Made by a program: the position numbers and the translations under genes. The notes below the pieces were generated by a model. It did not search any database and was not told where the DNA came from. It saw nothing but the letters and a program-made list of their open reading frames with translations. Shown one piece after another: positions 8,460-26,227 of a DNA stretch of 64,000 bases. The stretch's first letter is position 1, and each line of letters begins with the position of its first letter. The DNA comes from Nocardia sp. alder85J (lineage in GTDB: Bacteria; Actinomycetota; Actinomycetes; Mycobacteriales; Mycobacteriaceae): contig NZ_JAIUCZ020000001.1 of the NCBI RefSeq assembly GCF_020176955.2, forward strand, positions 992,001 through 1,056,000, written 5' to 3'.

Positions 8460-9800
8460 GTGACACCGCCGCCGAACGGTTTCCGCGCCTTCGTGATCCT
8501 GTGGTGCGGACAGTTCCTGTCGCTGATCGGATCCGGGCTGTCCGGCTTCGCGCTGGGGGTGTACGTGTACCAGATCACCGGCTCCGCGGCGACTCTCGGC
8601 CTGATCTTCGCGCTGGCCGCACTCCCGTTCCTGCTGGCCGCCCCCTTCGCCGGTGCGCTGGTCGATCGCTGGGGAGCCAGACGTGCACTGCTGGTGGGGA
8701 ATTCGGGTGCGCTGCTGGTGATGTTGACGCTGGCCGCGCTGCTGCACACCGGTGCGTTCGCGCCGTGGCAGATGATCGTCATCGTGGCCGCGTTGTCGAT
8801 GGTGTCCGCGCTGACCGCTCCCGCGTTCGACGCGGCCGTCCCCCTGCTGGTCCCGAAGGACCAGATCGGCCGCGCCAACGGAATGCGCCTGGTGGCGTTG
8901 GCGACCAGCCAGGGCCTGGGGCCGGTGATCGCCGGATTCCTGTTGCTGGCCCTCGGCATCGACGGCATCGTGCTGATCGACTGCGTGTCGTTCGGCTGCG
9001 GCATCGTGTCCCTGCTGTTCGTGGTGATCCCCCGGGTCCGGCCGCGCGACACCGCGACCGCGGCCGGATTGGCCACGCTCCTCGCGGATTTCCGCCTGGC
9101 CTGGCGCTACATCGCGGCCCGCCGCGGACTGGTGGCACTGCTCGCCTTCATGGCGGCCCTGGAATTCTGCGCGGGCTTCGTCGACCTGCTGATCAACCCG
9201 CTCGTCCTCGCCTTCGCCTCTTCCGGGGCCCTCGGCGCCGTCCTGTCGATCGGCGGCGCCGGCATGATCGCGGCGAGCGTAGCGATGACCGTGTGGAGCG
9301 GCCCGCGCCGCCGGGTCCGGGCCCTGCTGGGATTCTCGATGCTGCTCGCGGCCGCAACGGTGCTCGGCTCGCTGCGTCCGAGCCTGCCCCTGGTGGCGCT
9401 GGCCGCCGTGATCTTCCTCGGCGGCCTCGCCGTCGTCATCGCCTGCAACCGCGCCATCTGGCAGACGAAGGTGGAACCCCAGCTCCTCGGCCGCGCGATG
9501 GCGCTACAGGGCATGGTGGCCTCGGTCCCGCAACTGATCGCCTTCGCGCTGGCGGGCTGGGTCTCCGGAAACCTGTTCCTGCCGTTGGCGGGCCGGCGGC
9601 AGGTCCGCTCCCCGCTGCTGTCGGTCCTGGTCGGCCACGGCCCCGATCGCGGATATGCGTTGCTGCTCATGGTGATCGGCATCCTGCTCGCCGTGTGTGT
9701 CACCGCCGCGTGGCAATACCCGCGACTGCGCCGGCTCGAGCACGAACTGCCGGATGTCACCACGGCAGACCTCGCCGATCCGGCCGTGGCGCAGAACTGA
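8460..9800 (+). CDS. MFS transporter, probable product exporter (second of tandem pair)
   Basis: A 446-residue MFS protein, clearly paralogous to the preceding gene: it keeps DRWGARRALL, DQIGRANGMR and a closing segment ending in ELPDVTTADL that matches LPDVTPEDL of its neighbour. The GTG start at 8460 has GAGGAG at the right distance. A start 51 bases further upstream, inside the preceding gene, would lack a good ribosome site. It is the last gene of the plus-strand run and converges on the large NRPS gene. Confidence 0.87.
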   Translation: MTPPPNGFRAFVILWCGQFLSLIGSGLSGFALGVYVYQITGSAATLGLIFALAALPFLLAAPFAGALVDRWGARRALLVGNSGALLVMLTLAALLHTGAFAPWQMIVIVAALSMVSALTAPAFDAAVPLLVPKDQIGRANGMRLVALATSQGLGPVIAGFLLLALGIDGIVLIDCVSFGCGIVSLLFVVIPRVRPRDTATAAGLATLLADFRLAWRYIAARRGLVALLAFMAALEFCAGFVDLLINPLVLAFASSGALGAVLSIGGAGMIAASVAMTVWSGPRRRVRALLGFSMLLAAATVLGSLRPSLPLVALAAVIFLGGLAVVIACNRAIWQTKVEPQLLGRAMALQGMVASVPQLIAFALAGWVSGNLFLPLAGRRQVRSPLLSVLVGHGPDRGYALLLMVIGILLAVCVTAAWQYPRLRRLEHELPDVTTADLADPAVAQN

Positions 9801-9814
9801 TTCCGGTCGGCGAC

Positions 9815-9837
9815 ATCCGTGCGCCGGACGCGCGGAT
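9815..9837. terminator. Possible bidirectional terminator hairpin
   Basis: A 9-base stem with a 5-base loop (ATCCGTGCG, CCGGA, CGCGCGGAT, one G-U pair) in the 130-base gap between the convergent MFS and NRPS genes. It has no T-run, as is common in actinobacteria. Confidence 0.4.
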
Positions 9838-9930
9838 CGTGGCGCGCACCGACAATGACGATATCGGCAGTCCCTCGCCGGACGGCATCGTGACCGCGAG
9901 TGTCACTGCTCGCCATCCGGTCCGTGCAGC

Positions 9931-19281
<9,351 letters not shown>

Positions 19282-19300
19282 CGGTAGTCCCTTCGCTCGA

Positions 19301-20056
19301 TCAGAGAAGTTCGCGCACGATGGTCCGGATGACCTGGGCCTCGGCGTCGGCGGCCAGGAAATGCCCGCACGGCAGCCGGTGCAGCTCGAAACCGGCGGTG
19401 GTCTCGGTGCTCCAGCGGGCCATCAGTTCGGGGGTGCCGACCGGGTCCGCCACGCCGGCGAAGCCGACGATCGGCAGGTCCAGCGGTTGATCCGGCCGGA
19501 AGTCGTCGGTGCTGATCACCGTGAGGTCGGCGCGCAGCGGCGGCAGCAGGGCCCGCAGCAGCTCCGGCTGGTCCAGCACTTCCGGTGGGGTGCCGCCCAT
19601 TTCGCGCAGATAGCCGATCAGGCCGTCGTCGCGGTTCTCCCACGGCCAGTCGCCGCGATCGGTGTCCGGCGCGGGATCGCAGGCCACGTAGAGCCGTTGC
19701 GGCGGCGGCAGTCCGCGCTCGCGCAACTCGTACGCCACCGCGCGCGCCACCCGCGCACCCATGCTGGTGCCGAACAAGGCGTACGGCCGGTCCAGCGCCG
19801 GTTCGACCACCTCGGCGAATTCGTCCACCAGCAGCGTCATCCGGTCGATCGCCGGTTCGGCGAAGCGATCGGCGCGGCCGGGCAGTTGCACCGCGATCGG
19901 CTCCACCTCCGGCGGCAGCAGTCGCGGCCAGGCCCGGTACTGCGCCGCGGTGCCGCCGGCGTGATGCCAGCAGAACACTCGGATCCGGGCCCGATCGTCG
20001 GTGCGGCCGAATCGCTTGAACCAGCGGCGATCCAGGTCCCGCGCATTCCCGTTCAT
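19301..20056 (-). CDS. Type II thioesterase
   Basis: A 251-residue alpha/beta hydrolase of the NRPS/PKS external thioesterase family. It has the oxyanion segment FCWHHAGG, the nucleophile elbow GTSMG, and a closing PCGHF carrying the catalytic His. It clears mis-primed or stalled acyl groups from carrier proteins. Its stop lies 19 bases before the start of the large NRPS on the same strand. The ATG at 20056 (MNGNARDL) and an in-frame GTG at 20062 are both possible starts. No integrated TE domain is visible in the window, so product release is probably encoded to the left. Confidence 0.92.
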   Translation of the reverse strand: MNGNARDLDRRWFKRFGRTDDRARIRVFCWHHAGGTAAQYRAWPRLLPPEVEPIAVQLPGRADRFAEPAIDRMTLLVDEFAEVVEPALDRPYALFGTSMGARVARAVAYELRERGLPPPQRLYVACDPAPDTDRGDWPWENRDDGLIGYLREMGGTPPEVLDQPELLRALLPPLRADLTVISTDDFRPDQPLDLPIVGFAGVADPVGTPELMARWSTETTAGFELHRLPCGHFLAADAEAQVIRTIVRELL

Positions 20057-20117
20057 CGACACCCCCGTCTACGCACCGGTTGTGCCTGACGGTATCGACA
20101 GACCGATTCGTGAGGTT

Positions 20118-20135
20118 GTCACAGGAATCCAGGAC
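20118..20135 (+). promoter_or_regulatory. Cluster dyad motif, copy 3 (GTCAC-N8-AGGAC)
   Basis: GTCACAGGAATCCAGGAC overlaps the 3' end of the acyltransferase gene, about 60 bases upstream of the thioesterase start. It matches the shared pattern at both half sites, but because it overlaps coding sequence it is weaker evidence than the intergenic copies. Confidence 0.4.
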
Positions 20136-21354
20136 AGTCGGCGATGAAGTCGATCGCGACCCGTACCAGCGCGTCGTCCGCCTGGAACAGCGCGATGTGG
20201 TCGCCGTGCGGCCGGACCCGCAGCCGCGCGTTCGGCAGGCCCGCGGCCACCCGCCGGGAGCCCTCCGGCGCCGCGGTCACGTCGTCGGTGCTGGTGACCA
20301 CCAGCACGGGTTGTTTCACCCGATCCAGGTAGCGTTCGACGTCGGCGCCGGTGAGGCCGGTGTTGACCCGGCAGTACCGGTAGAACAGTTCGGGATTCGC
20401 GAACGGGTACAGCACCAGGTGCGCGAGTTCGCGGGGGGTGCCGTTGAGCGCGGTCCGGTAGAACATGGCCTGGATGGCGGCGGCGGTCGAGCGGCCGGAC
20501 GCCGCCATGGTCATCAGCTCGATCAGGTCCTGCTGATGGTTGGTCGTCGGGCAGTTCTCGGCGAACCCGTAGGCGCCGTGCCACAGGCTCAGCGACGCGA
20601 TCCGCTCGGGCCGCGCCGCGGCGGCGGCCAGCGCGATCACCGCGCCGCCGCACTGCGCGACCAGGTGCGCGCCGGTGAGGCCCGCGTGATCGAGCACGGT
20701 GAACAGGTCGGCGGCCTGGGTGTCGATGTCCACTGCGAAATCGCCGGCGTGGCCGGAGGCATCGAACAGTCCCCGGCTCTCCCAGGTCAGCACGTGGCGA
20801 TCGCGGGCGAGCAGGCGCAGCCACGATTCGATCAGCGCGGCCGGCATGCCGCAGGCCGGAATCAGCACGACGGGCTCGTGTTCGTTCCCGGTCCCGGCGC
20901 GGTACACGTTCAGCGGTACCCCGTCGGCGGCGGCGATGGTCCGTTTGGCATACATCGTGTCGAAGCCCGCCGCCACCGCCGCGGCCGCCACCCGGTCCAC
21001 GTCGGCAGGTCGTAGCCACGAGACTGCCTCCGGCCCGGCGAGATCCGCGGCGATCCCGGCCAGCCCGAGCCGATCGCTGATCACCTGTTCGAAGGCGCCG
21101 AGCTCGCCGGTATCCGGGACCAGCGTGAGGCCCGTGACCCCGGCGTGCCGGGCCACCCGGGCCAGCAGACCGGCCAGTTCGGCCCGCATGCCGCCGCCGG
21201 TCGATCTCGTCCCGGACTCGAGCAATGCCGTTGCGGCGGTGCCGGATTCGGCCGCCGTCACGCGGATCGGCCCGGCCAGCTCCGCGGCCAGCGGCTTCAC
21301 CGCGAGGACCGCCGCGGTGAGCCGCGCGACGGCGCGGTCCGCGGCGCGCGTCAC
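20119..21354 (-). CDS. Aminoacyl carrier-to-carrier transferase, SyrC/CmaE-like (Cys nucleophile)
   Basis: A 411-residue alpha/beta-hydrolase-fold protein. The nucleophile elbow is VAQCGGA, with Cys235 in place of the usual Ser; His in PHGDHIALF and Asp in TSTDD complete the triad. A Cys here is the mark of SyrC and CmaE, which move chlorinated aminoacyl or cyclopropyl groups between carrier proteins instead of hydrolysing them. An N-terminal region of about 140 residues precedes the hydrolase core. The GTG start overlaps the chlorinase stop (GTGA), which implies translational coupling. The likely acceptor is the A-less first PCP of the NRPS encoded two genes downstream; this is inference from order. 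Confidence 0.87.
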   Translation of the reverse strand: MTRAADRAVARLTAAVLAVKPLAAELAGPIRVTAAESGTAATALLESGTRSTGGGMRAELAGLLARVARHAGVTGLTLVPDTGELGAFEQVISDRLGLAGIAADLAGPEAVSWLRPADVDRVAAAAVAAGFDTMYAKRTIAAADGVPLNVYRAGTGNEHEPVVLIPACGMPAALIESWLRLLARDRHVLTWESRGLFDASGHAGDFAVDIDTQAADLFTVLDHAGLTGAHLVAQCGGAVIALAAAAARPERIASLSLWHGAYGFAENCPTTNHQQDLIELMTMAASGRSTAAAIQAMFYRTALNGTPRELAHLVLYPFANPELFYRYCRVNTGLTGADVERYLDRVKQPVLVVTSTDDVTAAPEGSRRVAAGLPNARLRVRPHGDHIALFQADDALVRVAIDFIADCPGFL

Positions 21355-22313
21355 GGCCGGTCGCGCCGCCGGGCCGGGAACTCGTGGCCCTTGGTGGTGT
21401 GGGTGACCTTGCGGTTGTGGGTGTAGCGGTCGACACCGGCCACCAGCACCGTGCCGTAGTCCCGCAGGCTGACCCGGCCCCCGTACTCGTCGACGTCGTC
21501 GGTGTCCGGATAGACCTCCACCGCGGTCGGCACGTACCGGCCGGCGAAGCCCAGCCGCATCGGCTTGTCCGCCGCGCTGTGCGGTTTGGACGAATGCATC
21601 ATGGTGGACCAGAACATGACCGCCTCGCCGGGCTGCATCACGATGGAGACGGCCCGCTCGATCGGCGGCCGCCAGTCCGGATCCTTCTGCAACTCCCGGT
21701 AGTCGTATCCGTAGAAGCCGCGGTTGATGCCGTCCTTGTTCTGCTGGTTGATCTTGTCCGGCTGGTAGTGCATCTCCTTGGATTCGTCGTAGTACATCGT
21801 CCGCTGGGTGCCGGGGATGAACTGCAGGCAGCCGGTGTCCTCGGCGGCCTCGGTGAACGCGGTCCAGACCGTGAGGGTGCCACCGAACTCCTTCTCCGCG
21901 GCGGGCCAGAGGATCTGCGGTTTGCCGGACGCGAACGCGAAGGTGTCGGCCTGATGCCAGTCGGTGCCCTCGTCGCCGGGGTACTTCGGGAAGAACTCCG
22001 AACGCCAGCAGAGCACGTCGGGGCCGAGCACGGCGGTGAGCCGGTCCACGATCTGCGGCCGGCAGATGTGATCGGCGAGGAACGCCGAATCCAGGTGGCG
22101 GTCGTAGTTCGCGATATTGGTGTTGCCGGCCTGCGCGTCACCCTCGTCGTAGACGGCGGCGCTGCGATCCATCAGGCGCAGCCGCTCGCGGCGCCACAGC
22201 CGCCGCATCTCGTCGGGCTCGTACACCTGGAACGGGCCCAGATAGCCCTGTTCGTGGAAGCGGGCCACCTCCTCCGGGCTCGGGGTGAAACTCTGCTGGG
22301 TCGCATGTGTCAT
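21351..22313 (-). CDS. Fe(II)/2-oxoglutarate-dependent aliphatic chlorinase, SyrB2-like
   Basis: A 320-residue non-haem iron halogenase. H120 and A122 lie in DWHQADTF, where hydroxylases have Asp at the second position. H240 in MMHSS is the other iron ligand, and R253, 13 residues later, binds 2-oxoglutarate, the same spacing as SyrB2 H235/R248. The vacant site left by Ala lets chloride bind iron. Long stretches ([32 protein letters not shown], EEYGGRxSL-like) match SyrB2 as I recall it. Such enzymes act only on aminoacyl-S-PCP. The neighbouring A domain carries a Thr code, so 4-chloro-Thr is the expected product. The ATG start has GGAGAA upstream. Confidence 0.93.
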   Translation of the reverse strand: MTHATQQSFTPSPEEVARFHEQGYLGPFQVYEPDEMRRLWRRERLRLMDRSAAVYDEGDAQAGNTNIANYDRHLDSAFLADHICRPQIVDRLTAVLGPDVLCWRSEFFPKYPGDEGTDWHQADTFAFASGKPQILWPAAEKEFGGTLTVWTAFTEAAEDTGCLQFIPGTQRTMYYDESKEMHYQPDKINQQNKDGINRGFYGYDYRELQKDPDWRPPIERAVSIVMQPGEAVMFWSTMMHSSKPHSAADKPMRLGFAGRYVPTAVEVYPDTDDVDEYGGRVSLRDYGTVLVAGVDRYTHNRKVTHTTKGHEFPARRRDRP

Positions 22314-22357
22314 CGTCGGTTCTCCACTCCGTGTGCGGAAAGCTGTTCGGGGATCGG

Positions 22358-22633
22358 TCATTCCGGCGCCGGCGCACCGAGCAGTTCCAGCACCAGCGCC
22401 GCGAGCGAGTCGACGGTGGCGTCGTCGAGTTGCTCGACGTCCACGGTGACCCCGTACTGCTCGTTGATCAGTGCGACCGCCCGGATGAACGCGAGCGAGG
22501 TCACGCCCTGATCGAACATGTCGACGACCGGGTCGAGGTCGTCGCGTTCGGTGACGGTCCGGACCGTGTCACCGATCCACTGCCGTATGCCGGCCAGATC
22601 CCGCGCCGGCGTGGTCGTCCTCCCGAAGGGCAT
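22358..22633 (-). CDS. Free-standing peptidyl carrier protein for the chlorinase
   Basis: A 91-residue carrier protein with phosphopantetheine Ser in [12 protein letters not shown]. The GVTS signature differs from the LGGDS of in-line PCPs and is shared with the second free PCP at 33384-33614. It sits between the Thr A domain, whose 3' end it overlaps by 65 bases, and the chlorinase. It therefore corresponds to the T half of SyrB1, split from its A domain. The start ATG at 22633 has AAAGGTGA upstream. No other in-frame start keeps the first helix complete. Confidence 0.9.
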   Translation of the reverse strand: MPFGRTTTPARDLAGIRQWIGDTVRTVTERDDLDPVVDMFDQGVTSLAFIRAVALINEQYGVTVDVEQLDDATVDSLAALVLELLGAPAPE

Positions 22634-24158
22634 CGTGATTCACCTTTCCCTGCGGCGTCATCGGAATCTCCGAGACGACTTTGTAATAGGACGGACGGAG
22701 ATGCCGGGGCAGCGCGGCGCGCGCATGCCGCTGGGCAGCGGCGATGAGCTCCGCGTCGGTGAGCCGGCCGGCATTCGTCCCGGACGGCACCAGGTAGGCG
22801 GCCAGCACCACCTCGCCGTCGCGGCTGACACGGGACGTGACGACCGCGCGCGCGATCGTGCCGGCCCGGCACAGACACGCCTCCACCTCGCCGGGTTCGA
22901 TCCGGTAGCCGCGGATCTTCAGCTGGCCGTCGGCCCGGCCCAGATAGATCAGCTCGCCGTGCTCGCGCTGCGCGCGATCGCCGGTGCGATACAGGCGTGC
23001 ACCGTCGGCGCCGGCGACGAATCGCTGCGCGGTCAGCGCCGGCCGGTTCAGGTATCCGCGGGCCAATCCGGGTCCGGCGACGTACAACTCGCCCGGTACC
23101 CCGTCCGGGACCGGCCGCAGGTCGTCGTCCAGGACGTCCACGCGCAGATCGGGAATGCCGGCGCCGATCGGACTGCGTCCCCCGGTCCGCGCGTCGGCGG
23201 CCGTGATCGGCCGATGGGTGCAGTGCACGGTCGTCTCGGTGATGCCGTACATGTTGATCAGCGCGGGCCGCCGGTCGCCGTGCCGGTCCAGCCAGGCCGC
23301 GAGCGTCCGGGGGTCCAGCCGTTCGCCGCCGAAGATCACCAGCCGCAGATCCGGGCCGAAGGGGTGGTCGTCGCGTTCGCCGACCGGCAGCGCGGTGATC
23401 GACTGCTGGAACGCCGACGGCGTCTGGTTCAGCACCGTGACGCGGTGCGCGCGCAGCAGCGATACCAGCAATTCCGGTGAGCGGGTGACGGTTTCGGGCA
23501 ACAGCACCAGGCGGCCGCCGAACAGCAGCGCACCCCAGATCTCCCACACCGAGAAGTCGAAGCTGATCGAGTGGAACAGGGCCCAGGTGTCGTGCTCGCC
23601 GAACCGGAACCACGGCCGGGTCTGCTCGAACAGCCGCACCACATTGCGGTGTTCGACCATGACCCCCTTGGGTTTTCCGGTCGACCCCGACGTGTAGATC
23701 ACATAGGCCAGGTCGCGGTCCGAGGCCGGTCCGCGCGGTTCCGGTACCGGCCGGCCGTCGCCGGTCTCGTCACCGTCGAGCCACACGATCGCGGGGTGCC
23801 GGCCGGTCAGCACGTCCGCGGTGTCGCGGGTGGCGACGACCAGCGGTGGCGCGCAGTCGGTCAGCAGATGGCCGACGCGCTCGGCGGGGTAGGCGGGATC
23901 GATCGGCACATAGCCTCCGCCGGCCGCGAGAATGCCCAGCATGCCGGCGATCGCCTCCGGGCCGCGGCGCGCGCACAGTCCCACCGGCACGTCCGGCCCC
24001 ACCCCGAGTCCGATCAGCCGGTGGGCCAGCCGATCGGCGCGGGCCGCGAGTTCGGCGTAGCTGATCGACTCCTGCCGCGTCGACAGTGCGATCCGCTCCG
24101 GATGCAGCCGGACCCGCTCCCGGAAGATGGTGTGCAGATTGCTGCCGCGGAACACCAC
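22569..24158 (-). CDS. Stand-alone adenylation domain, predicted Thr-specific (SyrB1 A-like)
   Basis: A 529-residue A domain with all core motifs: [11 protein letters not shown] (A3), MYGITETT (A5, Ile for the usual Pro), YRTGDRA (A7), [13 protein letters not shown] (A8), and the lysine in [10 protein letters not shown] (A10). Pocket residues read by eye against GrsA give DFWNIGMVHK, the canonical threonine code and the one known for SyrB1. It should activate L-Thr and load the overlapping free PCP. The GTG at 24158 follows GAAGGGAAA; an in-frame GTG at 24194 is possible. The cassette order A, PCP, chlorinase, acyltransferase mirrors syringomycin syrB1-B2-C with the didomain split. Confidence 0.92.
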   Translation of the reverse strand: MVFRGSNLHTIFRERVRLHPERIALSTRQESISYAELAARADRLAHRLIGLGVGPDVPVGLCARRGPEAIAGMLGILAAGGGYVPIDPAYPAERVGHLLTDCAPPLVVATRDTADVLTGRHPAIVWLDGDETGDGRPVPEPRGPASDRDLAYVIYTSGSTGKPKGVMVEHRNVVRLFEQTRPWFRFGEHDTWALFHSISFDFSVWEIWGALLFGGRLVLLPETVTRSPELLVSLLRAHRVTVLNQTPSAFQQSITALPVGERDDHPFGPDLRLVIFGGERLDPRTLAAWLDRHGDRRPALINMYGITETTVHCTHRPITAADARTGGRSPIGAGIPDLRVDVLDDDLRPVPDGVPGELYVAGPGLARGYLNRPALTAQRFVAGADGARLYRTGDRAQREHGELIYLGRADGQLKIRGYRIEPGEVEACLCRAGTIARAVVTSRVSRDGEVVLAAYLVPSGTNAGRLTDAELIAAAQRHARAALPRHLRPSYYKVVSEIPMTPQGKVNHDALREDDHAGAGSGRHTAVDR

Positions 24159-24225
24159 GGATTTCCCTTCACCGAGGGCCGACGCTACGTCCACTCACGC
24201 TAGGGAGGCCGCGGTCCGGGACGCA

Positions 24226-24243
24226 GTCACATGAATCGGCGAC
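24226..24243 (+). promoter_or_regulatory. Cluster dyad motif, copy 4 (GTCAC-N8-GCGAC)
   Basis: GTCACATGAATCGGCGAC lies in the 91-base gap between the aminotransferase stop and the Thr A-domain start. An internal promoter for the chlorothreonine cassette would fit. Confidence 0.5.
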
Positions 24244-24249
24244 CTCGGG

Positions 24250-25413
24250 TCAGCGACCTGCGGCGGAGGCGGCCAGCCGGTCCGCGAGGCCGGTCAGCGC
24301 GGCCTCGTCCGCATTGCTGAGACTGACCCGGAGGGTGCCGCGATCCTGCGGCAGGAAGGCCGTGCCGGGGATGAGCAGCGTGTCGTGGGTGAGCACCAGT
24401 TCGCGGACCACGTCCTCGGTGGGCCGCGCTCCGAAGGGATGCCGTATCCACCCGAAGAACCCACCGGCGGAGAGCATTTCGTAGCCGCCGGGCCGACCGG
24501 CCAGGGCCGCGGTGAACCAGCGCCGCCGGTCGGCCATGTCGGCGGCCCGCGCGCGCCGCCACGCACCGGCCGCGGTGAGACCGGCCAGCGCGGCCTCCTG
24601 GCCGATGCGCGGCGCGCAGATCGCCACGCAGTCCAGCAGTTTGGTGACCTCGCGGCCGAGTTCGGCCGACGCGATCACCGCGCCGACCCGATAGCCGGGA
24701 ATCGCCAGATCCTTGGAGAAGCTGTGCAGGCTGACGACCGTGCGCGGCCAGTCCGGATCGGCGAACAGCCGGTGCGGCGGCGCGTCGGTATCGCGGAACG
24801 AGCGGTAGGTCTCGTCGACGATCAACGCCACCCCGTGCCGGGCCGCTACCTCGGCCAGCGCCGCGATCCGCGCCGGCGGCACGGTCACGCCGGTCGGATT
24901 GCCCGGTGTCACCAGGAGCACGGCCCGCGTGCGCGGGGTGATCAGCGCGGCCGCCGCCTCCGGGTCGGGGATCAGATCGGGACCCGGTTCCAGATAGACC
25001 GGCACGATGCCCGACATCCGTAACCACATGTCGTGGTTGAAGTAGTACGGCAGGACGACCACGATCTCGTCGCCGGGACCGGCCAGCGCCGATGCCACCA
25101 GGCAGAACGCCTGGTTGCAGCCGGCCGTTACGACGACCTGGCCCGGTTGCACCTCGCCGGCGTACGCCGCGGCGATCTCCGCGGCGAAAGCCGCACGCAG
25201 GCCGGGCAATCCGGCGATCTCGCAGTATTCCCCGCCGCGCGGGTGCCGGGCGGCGGCGACCACGGCCTCCACCACCTCCGGGGCCGGTGGATACTGCGGC
25301 GCGGCCTGCGCCAGGTCCAGCAGCTCGCGGGTGCCCGCGCGCCGGTCGAGCAGGTCGTAGGCGAGGCCGATCGGGGAGTCGACGGCGGCGACGGTCCGGG
25401 GGTTGAGAAGCAT
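24250..25413 (-). CDS. Fold-type I PLP aminotransferase
   Basis: A 387-residue class I/II aminotransferase with Schiff-base lysine K234 in SFSKDLAIPGYR, D200 in IVDETY and N172 in TPGNPTG. The N-terminal half (YPPAPEVVEAV, GEYCEIAGLPGLR) is typical of the family. A good candidate role is the MppQ step, transaminating a 2-keto-4-hydroxyarginine or 2-ketoenduracididine made by the MppP-like enzyme. It is encoded far from that gene, so an unrelated amino donor or acceptor is possible. It starts 19 bases after the PIN gene; the ATG has GGAG upstream. Confidence 0.85.
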   Translation of the reverse strand: MLLNPRTVAAVDSPIGLAYDLLDRRAGTRELLDLAQAAPQYPPAPEVVEAVVAAARHPRGGEYCEIAGLPGLRAAFAAEIAAAYAGEVQPGQVVVTAGCNQAFCLVASALAGPGDEIVVVLPYYFNHDMWLRMSGIVPVYLEPGPDLIPDPEAAAALITPRTRAVLLVTPGNPTGVTVPPARIAALAEVAARHGVALIVDETYRSFRDTDAPPHRLFADPDWPRTVVSLHSFSKDLAIPGYRVGAVIASAELGREVTKLLDCVAICAPRIGQEAALAGLTAAGAWRRARAADMADRRRWFTAALAGRPGGYEMLSAGGFFGWIRHPFGARPTEDVVRELVLTHDTLLIPGTAFLPQDRGTLRVSLSNADEAALTGLADRLAASAAGR

Positions 25414-25432
25414 GCGGAACTCCGTGCTCGGG

Positions 25433-25834
25433 TCAGGGGCGCAGCAGCTCCTCCGGGGTGGCGATGCCAACCAGAGTCGCTGCCGCGGTGGATAATTCGG
25501 TGTCGAAGGTGACGAGCGCATCGGCCTGCAACCGGGTCAGCGCGATATATTCGGCCCGGTAGGTGTCCGGCCAGCCGAACGACTCGGCGATCTTCCAGGC
25601 GTTGTCCTGCATCGAGCGGTCGCCGAGCAGCCGGATGTTCAGCCCGCGGACGCCGTCGAGGATCTTCCGGGCCGCCTTCTGCTCGGTGTCGCCGCGGCGG
25701 ACCGCGCCGTACACCAGCGCCAGCGCCTGGGACCGCAGCAGCGTGGGGGCGACCAGCCGATGGTGGGCCGGAATCGCCGCGCCGAGGGTGGCGAGATGGA
25801 CGGCTACCGGTGCGTCGATGACGAATCGGGTCAT
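25433..25834 (-). CDS. PIN-domain protein, VapC-like, without a visible antitoxin
   Basis: A 133-residue protein with a PIN-type opening ([12 protein letters not shown]), a central acidic stretch ending in [10 protein letters not shown], and LVTFDTEL near the C-terminus, which together supply the metal-binding carboxylates of VapC ribonucleases. Toxins of this family normally follow an antitoxin gene. Here the 129 bases upstream are a divergent promoter region with no such ORF, so it is an orphan. It is the first gene of the 16-kb biosynthetic unit, 19 bases before the aminotransferase. It could be a passenger, a relic, or an RNA-level regulator; none can be chosen. Confidence 0.75.
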   Translation of the reverse strand: MTRFVIDAPVAVHLATLGAAIPAHHRLVAPTLLRSQALALVYGAVRRGDTEQKAARKILDGVRGLNIRLLGDRSMQDNAWKIAESFGWPDTYRAEYIALTRLQADALVTFDTELSTAAATLVGIATPEELLRP

Positions 25835-25882
25835 ACGAAGTACCTTCGCACGGACCGCGGCGATTCCCGATGCGCCACAACT

Positions 25883-25900
25883 GTCCTCGATTCACGTGAC
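25883..25900 (-). promoter_or_regulatory. Cluster dyad motif, copy 5, in the central divergent promoter
   Basis: On the minus strand it reads GTCACGTGAATCGAGGAC. It lies 49 bases upstream of the PIN gene and 64 bases upstream of mbtH, in the 129-base region that must drive both large units of the cluster. Confidence 0.6.
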
Positions 25901-25963
25901 AACGCCGGCGCGCGCGGGCTGGATACCGTTCCATCGAGGTGGTTATCGACTTCGGAGGTCGCT

Positions 25964-26173
25964 GTGAACCCGTTCGACAATCCCGACGGCATCTTCGTCG
26001 TATTGGTCAACGACGAGGACCAGCACTCCCTGTGGCCGGTGAAGCTGGAGGTGCCGGCCGGTTGGCGGCAGGTCTTCGGCGCGGCCGGCCGGCAGGAGTG
26101 CCTGGACTACGTGGAGCGGAACTGGACGGACATCCGGCCGCTGAGCACCCGGCGGACGGTCCCGCAGAGCTGA
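25964..26173 (+). CDS. mbtH: MbtH-like NRPS accessory protein
   Basis: A 69-residue MbtH family protein, [20 protein letters not shown], with the SLWP core and the WTDIRPLS tail; the conserved NxExQxSLWP signature appears with Asp for Glu. MbtH proteins bind A domains and aid folding and adenylation. It probably serves several of the A domains here. The GTG at 25964 has GGAGG five bases upstream. It heads the plus-strand unit, 54 bases before the FAAL gene. Confidence 0.96.
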   Translation: MNPFDNPDGIFVVLVNDEDQHSLWPVKLEVPAGWRQVFGAAGRQECLDYVERNWTDIRPLSTRRTVPQS

Positions 26174-26227
26174 TTCCGGATCCGGCGCGCGTATCCGCCG
26201 GACCGCCGTCCATCGAGGAGGCCCGAC

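Noticed and set aside
19287..19304. GTCCC half site before the large NRPS, a possible ninth copy of the dyad
   Set aside because: The first half and spacing match, but the second half reads ATCAG, so it was not counted.
21351..22313. Phytanoyl-CoA-type hydroxylase instead of halogenase
   Set aside because: The second iron-ligand position is Ala (HQA), not Asp or Glu, and flanking sequence follows SyrB2.
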